A stretch of DNA of 63,342 bases from Pseudomonadota bacterium. GTDB lineage: Bacteria; Pseudomonadota; Gammaproteobacteria; Xanthomonadales; Xanthomonadaceae. The notes below the pieces were generated by a model. It made no database searches. It had not been told where the DNA came from and worked only from the letters and a program-made list of their open reading frames with translations. The stretch spans positions 1 to 63,342 of the forward strand of contig JAEWFT010000005.1 in NCBI GenBank assembly GCA_023388715.1, in the 5' to 3' direction. Positions 7,460-16,666 of this stretch are shown in pieces. The position numbers were made by a program, and so were the translations under genes. How positions within the stretch are numbered: position 1 is the first letter of the stretch; each line of letters begins with the position of its first letter.

Positions 7460-9652
7460 ATGACCAGTTGCAAGCCCTTCCTGAGCGCCGCCGCCATCGC
7501 CTTGATCGTGGGGGCGTGCGCGACGCCACGGCTGCCCATCCCTGCTCCGTTGCCGCCGCCCGCACCCTCCACCGAACAGGAGCGCCTGGATGCAGGATTG
7601 CAGGCGGTCGAGGCGGCCCCTGCGCCGGTGGGACTCAAGCGTGGGAACACGCCGTCGATCCCGGGCGCGGGCGAGTCGCTCGTCGCCGGCGCTGCCGGCG
7701 AGCCGATGCCACCCCTGAAGGGCGGGGCGGTCAACGTCAACATCGAAGGCATGCCGGTGCCGGCCTTCATCAATGAATTCTTCGGCACGATCCTCGGGGT
7801 CGGCTTCCAGATGGATCCGCAGGTCTCGCGCATGGGCGACCTGGTGACCCTGCGCACCTCCGGTCCGCAGTCGCCGCAGCAGTTCTACCGCCTCGCGGTG
7901 CAAGTGCTGCGCAACTACGGTGTGAACACCGAATACAGCTCGGGCCTGGTGTTCTTCAACCGTGTCACCGGCGGCGCGGCCACCATCCCGCCGTTGGTAG
8001 TCAGCGGGCGGGCCTTGCCCGACGTGCCCATCTCCCACCGCCCCGTGTTCCAGCTGGTGGAGCTGCAGTCAGTCCGGGTGACCGATGTCATGAGTCTGCT
8101 GCAGGTCGCGTTCAAGTCTTCCGACGCGCTCAGCATGCAGGCCGACAACAGCCGCAATGCCGTCATCCTGATGGGACGGCCGGAGATGGTGCGCCAGGCG
8201 CTCGACGCGATCCGGGTGTTCGATCGCCCGGCCATGCGCGGCCGCCAGAGCGCCCGGCTGGAGCCTGCGTTCGTGTCCGCCGAGGAATTGGCCAAACGAC
8301 TGGTCGAGGTCCTTGGCGCCGAAGGCTATGGCGCGGCGCTCTACACCGGCGGCGTGACCGGTGGCACGGCGATCCTCGTGTTACCGATCGAGTCGGTGAA
8401 TACGGTCCTGGTGTTCGCGGCCGACCGGGCGGTGCTGGAACACGCGGTGGAATGGGCGCGCAGCATCGACCAGCCCAATCCGACAGCCGGCAAGGACGGG
8501 CTTTTCTACTATCTGGTCAAGAACACCCGCGCCGAGGAGATCGCCGACACCATCCGTGGGATCAAGCAGGGTTCCAACACGCGCCGGCCGTCGCGGGACA
8601 CCATCGACGGTAGTCAGGTCGCTGCACCCCCGCCCACGGGCGAGGTCGTGGTGCCAGTGGGCGCGATTGCCGCCGGTGGCCTGACCACGGGCCAGCTGTC
8701 GCTGGACGAGCCGCGCAATGCGCTGATCTTCCAGGGATCGGCCACCGAGTGGGGTCGTCTGCTGCCCTTGATCCGGCAAATGGACAAGGCGCCCCGGCAG
8801 GTGATGATCGAGGTGACGGTTGCCGAGGTCACCTTGACCGACGACCAGGAATTCGGCGTTGCATGGCTCGCGCGCAACACCGACCTCGGGCGCTTCAGTG
8901 GCCGCATGACCTCGGGCACGCTTGGGGGTACAGGCGGTCCGGGGCTCAACTACCTGCTGGACATTGCCGGCCAGACCCGCGCCTCGCTCAAGGCGCTCGC
9001 GTCGATGGATCGCATCAGCGTGCTCTCCACCCCGCGCCTGATGGTGAAGAGCGGCGAGGAGGCGAACATCGACGTGGGCACCGAGGTGCCGACGATCAGC
9101 GCTCAGGCAACCTCAAACATCCAGACGGGTGGCAACACAGGCATCATCCAGACCATCCAGTACCGCAAGACCGGCATCCTGCTGAACATCAAGCCGGTGG
9201 TGTACTCGAACGACCGTGTGGACATCGAGCTGCGGCAGGAAGTGAGCGAAGCATTGCCGGTCGGTTCCGACTCCGGCGTCAGCTCGCCGGCCATCTTCAA
9301 CCGGTCGGTGTCGACCAACCTCAGCCTCAAGGATGGCAGCGCGATCCTGCTCGGCGGGCTGATGTCGAACCGCGAAACGCGGGGCAACAGCGGCATTCCT
9401 TACCTCAAGGATGTCCCGGTCGTTGGCAACCTGTTCAAGACCCAGGCCCGCGGCCGCAACAAGACCGAGATGGTGCTGATGATCGTGCCGTACATCATCG
9501 AGACCGACACCCAGGCCGAGGAGATGACGCGCTCCCTGAGCCAGCGCTTTGAATTCCTGGACCTGCCGCAATCGACCACTGTCCCCGAGATCCGGGTGGA
9601 GCCGTCGGTGCCGGTCAGGCGTGGCGCCACGGTACCGGCAAAGGTGGACTGA
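7460..9652 (+). CDS. gspD: T2SS-1 outer-membrane secretin GspD (lipoprotein type)
   Basis: This predicted 730-residue secretin forms the outer-membrane channel. The start ATG 7460 gives a signal peptide ending in IVGAC, a plausible lipobox, so the secretin may carry its own lipid anchor. After a Pro-rich linker come an N0 domain (VNVNIEGMPVPAFINEFFG), N1-N3 repeats (for example VVELQSVRVTDVMSLLQ-like segments near residues 200-220), and the C-terminal secretin domain with KTGILLNIKPVVYSNDRVD and the motif SILLGGLMSNRET-like region. A KDVPVVGNLFKTQARGRNKT stretch and MIVPYIIE close the barrel. It is the last gene of the operon; 18 bases separate it from the glycan locus. Confidence 0.93.
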   Translation: MTSCKPFLSAAAIALIVGACATPRLPIPAPLPPPAPSTEQERLDAGLQAVEAAPAPVGLKRGNTPSIPGAGESLVAGAAGEPMPPLKGGAVNVNIEGMPVPAFINEFFGTILGVGFQMDPQVSRMGDLVTLRTSGPQSPQQFYRLAVQVLRNYGVNTEYSSGLVFFNRVTGGAATIPPLVVSGRALPDVPISHRPVFQLVELQSVRVTDVMSLLQVAFKSSDALSMQADNSRNAVILMGRPEMVRQALDAIRVFDRPAMRGRQSARLEPAFVSAEELAKRLVEVLGAEGYGAALYTGGVTGGTAILVLPIESVNTVLVFAADRAVLEHAVEWARSIDQPNPTAGKDGLFYYLVKNTRAEEIADTIRGIKQGSNTRRPSRDTIDGSQVAAPPPTGEVVVPVGAIAAGGLTTGQLSLDEPRNALIFQGSATEWGRLLPLIRQMDKAPRQVMIEVTVAEVTLTDDQEFGVAWLARNTDLGRFSGRMTSGTLGGTGGPGLNYLLDIAGQTRASLKALASMDRISVLSTPRLMVKSGEEANIDVGTEVPTISAQATSNIQTGGNTGIIQTIQYRKTGILLNIKPVVYSNDRVDIELRQEVSEALPVGSDSGVSSPAIFNRSVSTNLSLKDGSAILLGGLMSNRETRGNSGIPYLKDVPVVGNLFKTQARGRNKTEMVLMIVPYIIETDTQAEEMTRSLSQRFEFLDLPQSTTVPEIRVEPSVPVRRGATVPAKVD

Positions 9653-9670
9653 TACGGTCGCGCAGGCTCC

Positions 9671-12600
9671 ATGATGCAGACGCGGCAACCTGCCAGCGCG
9701 ATCCTCGTGCTGGGCATGCATCGCAGTGGCACGTCGGCGGTGACGCGAGTGCTCAACCTGCTTGGCGTGGCGTTGGGTGATGACCTGATGCCTGCCGGGG
9801 AGGACAACCCGGCGGGATTCTGGGAACACCAGGGCGTGGTGGACATCCACGAGCGCTTGCTTGCGGGCCTTGATCGTAGCTGGGACGACCCGCGTCCGCT
9901 GCCCGTGGCGTGGCTGGAATCATTGCCTGCGCGGGAGGCAGAGCAGGCGCTGCTCACGCTGCTGCGCCGCGACTTCGGCGGCTGCGCCCTGTGGGGAGTC
10001 AAGGATCCGCGCCTGTGTCGGCTGCTGCCGCTGTGGCGTCGGGTGCTCGGCATGCTGGACGTGGTGCCGCGCGTGCTCCTGGTCTCACGCCATCCGAGCG
10101 AGGTTGCGCGCTCCCTGCTGCAGCGTGACCGACTTCCCCTGCCACTGGGCGAGCTGCTCTGGGCGCGCTATCTGCTGGATGCGGCGCAGGCCAGCGAGGG
10201 CTGCCTGCGCGGCGCGATCGAATACAGCGCACTGCTCAACGACTGGCGGGGCGCAGTGGACTCAATCAACGATGCGCTGCAATTGCAGTTGCGGACGGAC
10301 GAGCAGCAGGCCAGGCAGATCACCGAATTCCTCGATCCGCAGCTGCGCCACCACGACGCCAGAACAGCCTGGCCAGCGGGTCTCCCCGCGGCCATGTCGT
10401 CGTTGCAGTCGGATCCCACTGATGTCGCCGCAGTCGCCACGGCAGAGATGGCGTTCGAAGCGAACTATTCTGGCGCGGAGCCTCTGGTGTCGGCTTACGC
10501 CGGATTGCTCGCGGACGCTCGCCGAAATGGCGAGGCGCAGCTCAACGATCTGGGCGAAAAGTATTCCCGTCTCGTCGGGGAGCACGATGACACCGTAGCT
10601 TGGGCAAGAGCCTTGGAGCGCGAGCTCAAGGATCTGCAGCAGGCCTATCGGCGGGCGGAAGCCGATCGCGACGAAAAGCTCGGCTGGGCTACCAAGCTGG
10701 AGGCAGAGCTTTCGTCGCTTCAATCCGTCTATCGCGAGGCTGAGGCCGACCGTGACGAGAAGGTCGCGTGGGCCAAGGGGCTGGAAAAGGAGCTGGCGCG
10801 TCTGGGCCAGCTGTATCGCGAGGCCGAGTCTGATCGCGATGCCAAGGCGGCATGGGCGAGCTCATTGACGGCCGAACTGGCCGGGTTGCAGGCCGTGTAC
10901 CGACAGGCTGAAGCCGACCGTGACGAGAAGGTCGCGTGGGCCAAAGGCCTGGAAGAGGAGCTGGCACGTCTGGGTCAGCTGTATCGGGAGGCCGAGTCCG
11001 ACCGCGACGCCAAGGCGGCATGGGCAATATCGCTGACGGCCGAACTGGCCGGGTTGCAGGCCGCGTACCGGCAGGCTGAGACTGATCGAAACGAAAAGCT
11101 TGCCTGGGCCCGTTCGCTCGAAGAGGAGCTAGCACAGTCCCGGGTCGCATTCGAAGCTATCGAAACGGATCGCCAGGAGAAAATCGCCTGGGCGCGCGGA
11201 CTTGACAGCGAAGTCGCTGCATTGCGCGAAGCACGGTCCAATGATGCCGAGCGCTATGGGGTACTGCAGGAACTGCACGACAGGATGACGCGGGAAATGC
11301 ACGAACACCTGGAAAGGATCTCCGCGGAATTGGTGCAGTTGCGCCAAGTGGTGCAGAAAACTCAAGCGGAGCTGACTGCCAAACGGAGCTCGCTGCAGTC
11401 GATGGAGCGCTACGCAAGCGAGCTTGAGGCCATGGTGGCGGGCATCCTTCGCTCATCGAGCTGGCGGATGGGACGCCCGCTTCGGAGCATGCTTGCGCGC
11501 CTGAGGCGGACGGCCGCGGAGCCACGTTTACCGGTGCGACCCGCACCGGCGGAAACGCCTGTAAATGCGCTGTCGGCCGATCCGGCGCCCGTTCCGCAGG
11601 CCAGGCAAGCTGCACAGAATCCTTTTGAAGGGCTCAGCTTTCCGATCGTCGACGCACCCGAGGTCAGCATCGTGGTGCCCACCTACGGGCAACCCGATTA
11701 CACTGCGCGTTGCCTGAGATCGCTACAGAAGGCCGGCGACCGCGCCAGTTTTGAAGTGCTGCTGCTCGAGGACGCATCGGGGGATCCGGCGATGGAGGGC
11801 CTGCGCGCGGTGCCGGGCCTGCGCTACCACGAGAATCCTCAGAACCTCGGGTTCCTTCGCTCCTGCAACCAGGCGCTGGAGCTTGCCCGCGGTGAGTTCG
11901 TCTGCTTCCTCAACAACGACACCGAGGTCGCGCCAGGCTGGCTGGATGCGCTGCTCGACCTCTTCGAAAGCCACCCCGACGCGGGCGTGGCGGGTTCGAT
12001 GCTCCTTTACCCGGACGGTCGCCTGCAGGAGGCGGGTGGCATCATGTGGAAGGATGCTTCGGCCTGGAATTACGGCCGCCTTGGCGATCCGCAGGCGGTC
12101 GAGTTCAACTACGTCCGCCGCGTCGACTACTGCTCGGGCGCGGCGCTGATGCTGCCGCGGGCGCTGTTCCAGAAGCTCGGCGGCTTCGACGAACGCTACG
12201 CGCCGGCTTACTGCGAAGATTCGGACCTGTGCTTCCGCGTCCGTGCGGAGGGCTTGCAGGCCTATTACACGCCATTCTCCAAAGTGATCCACCACGAGGG
12301 CATTTCCCACGGCACCGACACCGGCAGCGGCATCAAGGCGCATCAGCTCGCCAACCAGCAGACGCTGCGCGCGCGCTGGAACGACGCGCTGCAGGCCCAT
12401 TACCCGAATGGCGAGCAGGTGGTCCGGGCGCGTGACCGGGCCTGGGACCGGCCGATCGTGCTGGTCGTCGACCACTACGTGCCGCAGCCCGACCGCGACG
12501 CCGGTTCCCGCACCATGCTGGCGTTTATCCGTGCGCTGCTTGACGTCGGCGCGGTGGTGAAGTTCTGGCCCGATAACCTGTACTACGATCCTGTCTACGC

Positions 12601-13576
12601 TCCGCGCCTGCAGGCGATGGGCGTCGAGGTGTTCCATGGGGTGCGCTGGCGCGATGGCATCGGAGCGATGCTGCGCGAGTATGGCGACGTGTTCGATGCG
12701 GTCCTGCTGTCGCGCCCCGACGTCGCTGATGCGCACCTCGAAGCCATCAGGGTACAAAGTCGCGCGCGCGTCGTTTACTACGGGCATGACCTGCATTTCC
12801 GGCGGATGCGGAACCAGGCGGCGCTGCAACCGGAGGGGGATGCGCGTAACGCCTTGACGCGGGACGCGGACCTGATGGAAGGCCGCGAGCGCGCGATCTG
12901 GCGCCGCAGTGATGTCGTGCTGTATCCAAGCGGCGATGAAGCCGCACACGTGCTGGCGCTGGAGCCTTCGGTGGACGCGCGCGCGGTGACCCCGTATGCG
13001 TACGAGCGGTTTGTCGACGACGCGACGCTCGATGGTCGGGATGGCCTGTTGTTCGTGGCCGGCTTCGCGCATCCGCCGAACGTCGATGCCGCGACCTGGC
13101 TGGTCAACACCATCATGCCCAAGGTGTGGGCGCGGCGGCCATCGGCACGTCTCGCACTGGTGGGCTCCAACCCGACGGCGGACGTGCTCGCGCTTGCCGG
13201 TGAACGCGTGGAGGTCACCGGCTTCGTCGACGATTCCGAACTTGAGCGCCGCTACCAGCACGCTCGGGTGGCAGTGGTGCCGCTGCGTTACGGCGCCGGC
13301 GTGAAAAGCAAGGTGGTCGAAGCGCTGCAGCAGGGATTGCCGCTGGTGACCACGTCGGTCGGTGCCCAGGGCCTGCCCGGCGTGGAGGCCACCTGCGTGG
13401 TTGCGGACGACGAGGAGGCGCTGGCCGAACACCTGTTGGCGCTGCTCGACGACGATGCCGCGTGGCGCGGGCAGTCGCAGCGCGGCGCCGCCTATGCCCG
13501 GGCGAACTTCTCGCGTGACACGCTGCGCAGGCAGCTGGGCTCTGCCCTCGGCATTGGCGCGGAGCACGCGCGATGA
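9671..13576 (+). CDS. Multidomain protein: sulfotransferase-like + Trp-marked coiled coil + GT2 + GT4-like glycosyltransferase
   Basis: This 1301-residue protein has four recognisable parts. Residues about 10-230 form a P-loop sulfotransferase-like domain (LVLGMHRSGTSAVTRVLN, later WGVKDPRLCRLLPLW and LLVSRHPSEVARSLL). Residues 298-521 are eight consecutive 28-residue coiled-coil units, each with Trp at unit position 14. A GT2 domain starts near residue 664 (SIVVPTYGQPDYTARCL), with the DXD-type site FLNNDTEV and the acceptor-region motif YCEDSDLCFRVR. From about residue 927 to the end is a GT4/GT1-like domain (LLFVAGFAHPPNVDAATWLV, GAGVKSKVVEALQQGLPLV). It probably works at the cytoplasmic face of the membrane, building a surface glycan. 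The downstream gene overlaps by 4 bases, tying it to the heptose pathway. Substrates are unknown, and sulfation is an inference from fold motifs only. Confidence 0.85.
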   Translation: MMQTRQPASAILVLGMHRSGTSAVTRVLNLLGVALGDDLMPAGEDNPAGFWEHQGVVDIHERLLAGLDRSWDDPRPLPVAWLESLPAREAEQALLTLLRRDFGGCALWGVKDPRLCRLLPLWRRVLGMLDVVPRVLLVSRHPSEVARSLLQRDRLPLPLGELLWARYLLDAAQASEGCLRGAIEYSALLNDWRGAVDSINDALQLQLRTDEQQARQITEFLDPQLRHHDARTAWPAGLPAAMSSLQSDPTDVAAVATAEMAFEANYSGAEPLVSAYAGLLADARRNGEAQLNDLGEKYSRLVGEHDDTVAWARALERELKDLQQAYRRAEADRDEKLGWATKLEAELSSLQSVYREAEADRDEKVAWAKGLEKELARLGQLYREAESDRDAKAAWASSLTAELAGLQAVYRQAEADRDEKVAWAKGLEEELARLGQLYREAESDRDAKAAWAISLTAELAGLQAAYRQAETDRNEKLAWARSLEEELAQSRVAFEAIETDRQEKIAWARGLDSEVAALREARSNDAERYGVLQELHDRMTREMHEHLERISAELVQLRQVVQKTQAELTAKRSSLQSMERYASELEAMVAGILRSSSWRMGRPLRSMLARLRRTAAEPRLPVRPAPAETPVNALSADPAPVPQARQAAQNPFEGLSFPIVDAPEVSIVVPTYGQPDYTARCLRSLQKAGDRASFEVLLLEDASGDPAMEGLRAVPGLRYHENPQNLGFLRSCNQALELARGEFVCFLNNDTEVAPGWLDALLDLFESHPDAGVAGSMLLYPDGRLQEAGGIMWKDASAWNYGRLGDPQAVEFNYVRRVDYCSGAALMLPRALFQKLGGFDERYAPAYCEDSDLCFRVRAEGLQAYYTPFSKVIHHEGISHGTDTGSGIKAHQLANQQTLRARWNDALQAHYPNGEQVVRARDRAWDRPIVLVVDHYVPQPDRDAGSRTMLAFIRALLDVGAVVKFWPDNLYYDPVYAPRLQAMGVEVFHGVRWRDGIGAMLREYGDVFDAVLLSRPDVADAHLEAIRVQSRARVVYYGHDLHFRRMRNQAALQPEGDARNALTRDADLMEGRERAIWRRSDVVLYPSGDEAAHVLALEPSVDARAVTPYAYERFVDDATLDGRDGLLFVAGFAHPPNVDAATWLVNTIMPKVWARRPSARLALVGSNPTADVLALAGERVEVTGFVDDSELERRYQHARVAVVPLRYGAGVKSKVVEALQQGLPLVTTSVGAQGLPGVEATCVVADDEEALAEHLLALLDDDAAWRGQSQRGAAYARANFSRDTLRRQLGSALGIGAEHAR
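10562..11233 (+). repeat. Eight in-frame 84-bp (28-residue) coiled-coil repeats
   Basis: Eight contiguous 84-bp units (starts 10562, 10646, 10730, 10814, 10898, 10982, 11066, 11150) encode 28 residues each, equal to four heptads. Most begin YRxAExDRxEK and all carry Trp at unit position 14 within an xxWA motif, followed by a Leu/Glu-rich half. Units 3-4 and 5-6 are close copies of each other at the DNA level as a 168-bp pair, which points to a recent higher-order duplication; the outer units are more diverged. The repeats lie between the sulfotransferase-like and GT2 domains of the 1301-residue protein. Confidence 0.93.
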
Positions 13577-14601
13577 TCGTCCGCGCGCGCGCGCCGTTGC
13601 GCCTGGGCCTTGCGGGTGGCGGCACCGACGTCGCCCCGTACTGCGACCTACACGGCGGTTGCGTGATGAACGCGGCGATCGACCGCTACGCGTACGCCAC
13701 GGTGGATCCGGGAGATGGCGCGGACGTGACGCTCGAGGCGCTGGACCGCGGGGAGCGTCACTCCTTTGCACCAGCACGTGTCGATGCGTCCGCCGGACCT
13801 GTGCAGCTGCTCGCGGGCGCGTACCTGCGCATCAGCCGCGATTACCTGCAGGGCGAGCGGCCGCCATTGCGCATCCGCACCTGGTCGGATGCACCACCCG
13901 GCTCCGGACTGGGATCCTCCTCCACGCTGGTGGTGGCGCTGGTCACGGCGCTCGCGGAATATTTCTCCCTGGCGCTGGGCGAGTACGAGATCGCGCGCCT
14001 GGCCTACGACATCGAGCGGATCGACCTCGGGCTTGCGGGCGGCAAGCAGGACCAGTACGCGGCGGCGTTCGGCGGCTTCAACTTCATGGAGTTCCATTCC
14101 GCGGAGCGCGTCATCGTCAATCCATTGCGGATCAAGGACTGGGTCGCCGCGGAACTGGAAGCGTCGCTGCTCCTGTACTTCACCGGCGTCTCGCGCGAGT
14201 CGGCGCGCATCATCGACGAGCAGGCGCGCAACGCCGCGGCAGGCGCATCGCGTTCGCTTGAGGCGATGCACCAGCTGAAAGCCGAAGCCGGACTGATGAA
14301 GGAGAACCTGCTGCGCGGCGACCTGCCCGCGTTTGCGCGCACCCTGCAGCAGGGCTGGGAGGCGAAGAAGCGGATGGCCAGCAGCATCAGCAATCCCATG
14401 ATCGACGGCCTGGAGGCCCTCGCGATGGCGAACGGGGCGGTGGCGACCAAGGTGTCGGGTGCGGGCGGCGGTGGTTTCATGATGTTCGTCTGCGACCCGG
14501 TCGATCGCCTCCGCCTGTCGGCTGCACTGTTGGCGCAGGGCGGCAGCCTGCTCGACTTCCATTTCAACCCGGGCGGCGCCACGGCGTGGAGGACACCATG
14601 A
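13573..14601 (+). CDS. hddA: D-glycero-alpha-D-manno-heptose-7-phosphate 1-kinase (GHMP kinase)
   Basis: This 342-residue GHMP-family sugar kinase resembles HddA, which makes D-glycero-alpha-D-manno-heptose 1,7-bisphosphate. The N-terminal motif RAPLRLGLAGGGTDVAPYCD is characteristic of HddA-type kinases. The ATP-binding glycine/serine loop is PPGSGLGSSSTLVVAL (near residues 107-122), and the C-terminal motif KVSGAGGGGFMMFV is also present. Flanking gmhA, hddC and gmhB homologues strongly favour heptose over fucose or other GHMP substrates. ATG 13573 overlaps the upstream stop and the stop overlaps the gmhA start, so the set is probably co-translated. Confidence 0.88.
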   Translation: MIVRARAPLRLGLAGGGTDVAPYCDLHGGCVMNAAIDRYAYATVDPGDGADVTLEALDRGERHSFAPARVDASAGPVQLLAGAYLRISRDYLQGERPPLRIRTWSDAPPGSGLGSSSTLVVALVTALAEYFSLALGEYEIARLAYDIERIDLGLAGGKQDQYAAAFGGFNFMEFHSAERVIVNPLRIKDWVAAELEASLLLYFTGVSRESARIIDEQARNAAAGASRSLEAMHQLKAEAGLMKENLLRGDLPAFARTLQQGWEAKKRMASSISNPMIDGLEALAMANGAVATKVSGAGGGGFMMFVCDPVDRLRLSAALLAQGGSLLDFHFNPGGATAWRTP

Positions 14602-15185
14602 AGGCGTATATCGCCGATGAATTCGGGAAGGCGCTCGCCAACATGCAGGCGATGGCGGCCGATGCGGCGCTGACGCAGCAGGTCATGTTGGCAGCGGCGA
14701 GCTGCGTTGGATCGCTGCGCGATGGCGGCAAGCTGCTGTTCTGCGGTAACGGCGGCAGCGCGGCCGATGCCCAGCACTGGGCGGGCGAACTGGTCAGCCG
14801 CTTCTATTACGACCGTCCGGGGCTGGCCGCGATCGCGCTGACGACCGACAGCAGCATCCTCACCGCGATCGGCAACGACTACGGCTACGACTACACCTTC
14901 GCGCGCCAAGTGGAGGCGCTGGGCCGGGGGGGCGACGTGCTGATCGCCATTTCCACGTCCGGGAATTCCCCGAACGTGCTGCGTGCAGCCGAAGCCGCGA
15001 AGGCGCGCGGCATGCACGTCATCGGCTTCACCGGACGGGGTGGGGGGAAGCTGTCCACGCTATCCGACACCTGCTTCCGGATCCCCTCCGAAGAGACCCC
15101 GCGGATCCAGGAAGGCCACGAATTCCTCGGCCACCTGCTGTGCGCGCTGATTGAAGCGGAGATGCACCCGCGTGCAGCCGGCTGA
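14598..15185 (+). CDS. gmhA: Sedoheptulose-7-phosphate isomerase (phosphoheptose isomerase)
   Basis: This 195-residue SIS-domain enzyme converts sedoheptulose 7-phosphate to D-glycero-D-manno-heptose 7-phosphate, the first committed step of heptose synthesis. The phosphosugar site GNGGSAADAQHWAGELV and the segments STSGNSPNVLRA and IQEGHEFLGHLLC match GmhA proteins. ATG 14598 overlaps the hddA stop (ATGA) and is preferred over the TTG/GTG-type codons a few residues upstream. The 3' end overlaps the hddC start region by 14 bases. Confidence 0.92.
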   Translation: MKAYIADEFGKALANMQAMAADAALTQQVMLAAASCVGSLRDGGKLLFCGNGGSAADAQHWAGELVSRFYYDRPGLAAIALTTDSSILTAIGNDYGYDYTFARQVEALGRGGDVLIAISTSGNSPNVLRAAEAAKARGMHVIGFTGRGGGKLSTLSDTCFRIPSEETPRIQEGHEFLGHLLCALIEAEMHPRAAG

Positions 15186-15879
15186 GGAGGCGATCGTCCT
15201 TGCCGGGGGCCTGGGCACCCGCTTGCGCGGCGTGGTTGACGACGTGCCGAAGCCGCTGGCGCCGGTCGCAGGTCGCCCGTTCCTTGCGTGGTTGCTGGAT
15301 CGCCTGGCCGCCGGTGGAATGCGTCGCTGCATCCTCGCCACCGGTTACAGGGCGGAGACCATCGAAGACCGGGTCGGGCGGCGCTGGCAGGGCATGGAGA
15401 TCGTCTATTCCGTCGAACCCGAACCGCTCGGCACGGGTGGTGCGATCAAACTTGCAGCGACGCAGTTGCATGGCGAGGGCGTGCACGTCCTCAATGGCGA
15501 TACCTGGCTGGCGTATTCGCCGCAGGCGCTGGAATGCGCGACGCGACAGCATGGTGCGGCGATCGGGATGGCGCTGGCGGAGGTCGGGGATGTCGGCCGC
15601 TACGGCGCGGTCGAGTGCGATGCGCGCGGCATGGTCGTCGGCTTCCGCGAAAAAGGCGAGCAGGGCCCGGGCGCGATCAATGCGGGCTGTTATTTCCTCA
15701 CCGAGGCCGCATTGGCGGTGTTGCCGGCGCAGGCCGCGTTTTCGTTCGAACGCGAGGTGCTGCAGCCGGCCACTGCCGCGGGCATGGTGACGGCGTTCGC
15801 CCAGACCTCCGGCTTCATCGACATCGGCGTGCCGGAGGATTACGTGCGCGCGCAGGCATTGTTCGCGTCACATGCGTGA
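15172..15879 (+). CDS. hddC: D-glycero-alpha-D-manno-heptose 1-phosphate guanylyltransferase (HddC-like)
   Basis: This 235-residue nucleotidyltransferase has the N-terminal signature AIVLAGGLGTRLRGVVDDVPKP (consensus GGxGTRLxxxxxxxPKP split across it), the metal-binding LNGDTWL, and a product-side GAINAGCYFL. These fit the HddC branch that makes GDP-D-glycero-alpha-D-manno-heptose. GTG 15172 starts inside the gmhA 3' end. Sequence motifs alone cannot exclude a related sugar such as mannose or glucose 1-phosphate; the surrounding gmhA, hddA and gmhB genes are the main reason for the heptose call. Confidence 0.83.
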   Translation: MQPAEEAIVLAGGLGTRLRGVVDDVPKPLAPVAGRPFLAWLLDRLAAGGMRRCILATGYRAETIEDRVGRRWQGMEIVYSVEPEPLGTGGAIKLAATQLHGEGVHVLNGDTWLAYSPQALECATRQHGAAIGMALAEVGDVGRYGAVECDARGMVVGFREKGEQGPGAINAGCYFLTEAALAVLPAQAAFSFEREVLQPATAAGMVTAFAQTSGFIDIGVPEDYVRAQALFASHA

Positions 15880-15904
15880 CAATGGCCGACTTGATGGAAT
15901 TGTC

Positions 15905-16666
15905 ATGGATCCCAGAGAATCGCGGCGGATGGACATCGCAAAGATCGTTGCCTGGTATCGCGCACCACGCCAGGCCAGCATTCGGGCGAGCAAGGCCCTG
16001 GAACTGTATTTCCAGTTCCATCCACGCACGGCGTTCCTGAAGACGCTTCCGTCGCGGGCGGTGGTCGTCGATATCGGTGCCGGCGACGGTTCGCTGTCGA
16101 TGTTTCGTGGCTGGCCGGAGCCCGCCCGGCACGACTTGCGGCTGTATGCGTATTCGCTGGAAAAGGGCGAGCACTTCGATGCATTCGAAGCTTACGAGAC
16201 CGGCGACTGGAACCAGTCCAGGCCGGCATTCGATGGATTGAGCTTCGATGCCATCGTGTCGGCGCATTTCATCGAGCACATCGACGATGCCGGTACGTTC
16301 GTCGATTGGGTCGCCGAGCGGCTTGCCGTCGGCGGGCGTGCGTACGTGGAGTGGCCTTCGCCTGCGTCGCTCGACTTGCCGCCGCTCAGCGAGCTGCATG
16401 CGGCCGGTGTCCCCCTGGTGATCTCGCGCTTCGACGACGACTGCACGCACCAGCACCTGCCCGATCGCGATGCGATCACGGCGCATGCGGTTCGTCGCGG
16501 ATTGAAGGTGGCGGCCAGTGGAAGCATCCGCCTGCCCTGGCTGGAGGAGGCGCTGATGGCCGGTTTCCGCGATGCGCCCGATCGCTTCCCGGCGCAAGCC
16601 GCATTCTGGTCGTGGACACAGTGGTCGCAATACCTGGTGCTGGAACGGTCCGAGGGGGGCGCATGA
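15905..16666 (+). CDS. Class I SAM-dependent methyltransferase
   Basis: This predicted 253-residue protein has a Rossmann-type methyltransferase core: motif I VVVDIGAGDGSLSMF, a later acidic strand, and FDAIVSAHFIEHIDD followed by RLAVGGRAYVEW. The DIGAGDGS loop binds S-adenosylmethionine in this superfamily. The start is uncertain: ATG 15905 has a weak GGAA upstream, while ATG 15872 would overlap hddC by 8 bases and add 11 residues. Its place between hddC and another methyltransferase in a glycan operon suggests O-methylation of a sugar, but the substrate cannot be read from the sequence. Confidence 0.78.
   Translation: MDPRESRRMDIAKIVAWYRAPRQASIRASKALELYFQFHPRTAFLKTLPSRAVVVDIGAGDGSLSMFRGWPEPARHDLRLYAYSLEKGEHFDAFEAYETGDWNQSRPAFDGLSFDAIVSAHFIEHIDDAGTFVDWVAERLAVGGRAYVEWPSPASLDLPPLSELHAAGVPLVISRFDDDCTHQHLPDRDAITAHAVRRGLKVAASGSIRLPWLEEALMAGFRDAPDRFPAQAAFWSWTQWSQYLVLERSEGGA

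Noticed and set aside
10562..11233. Regular 84-bp repeats considered as a CRISPR or satellite array
   Set aside because: The units are contiguous without spacers and stay in one reading frame that encodes four heptads per unit, so they are protein-coding repeats.
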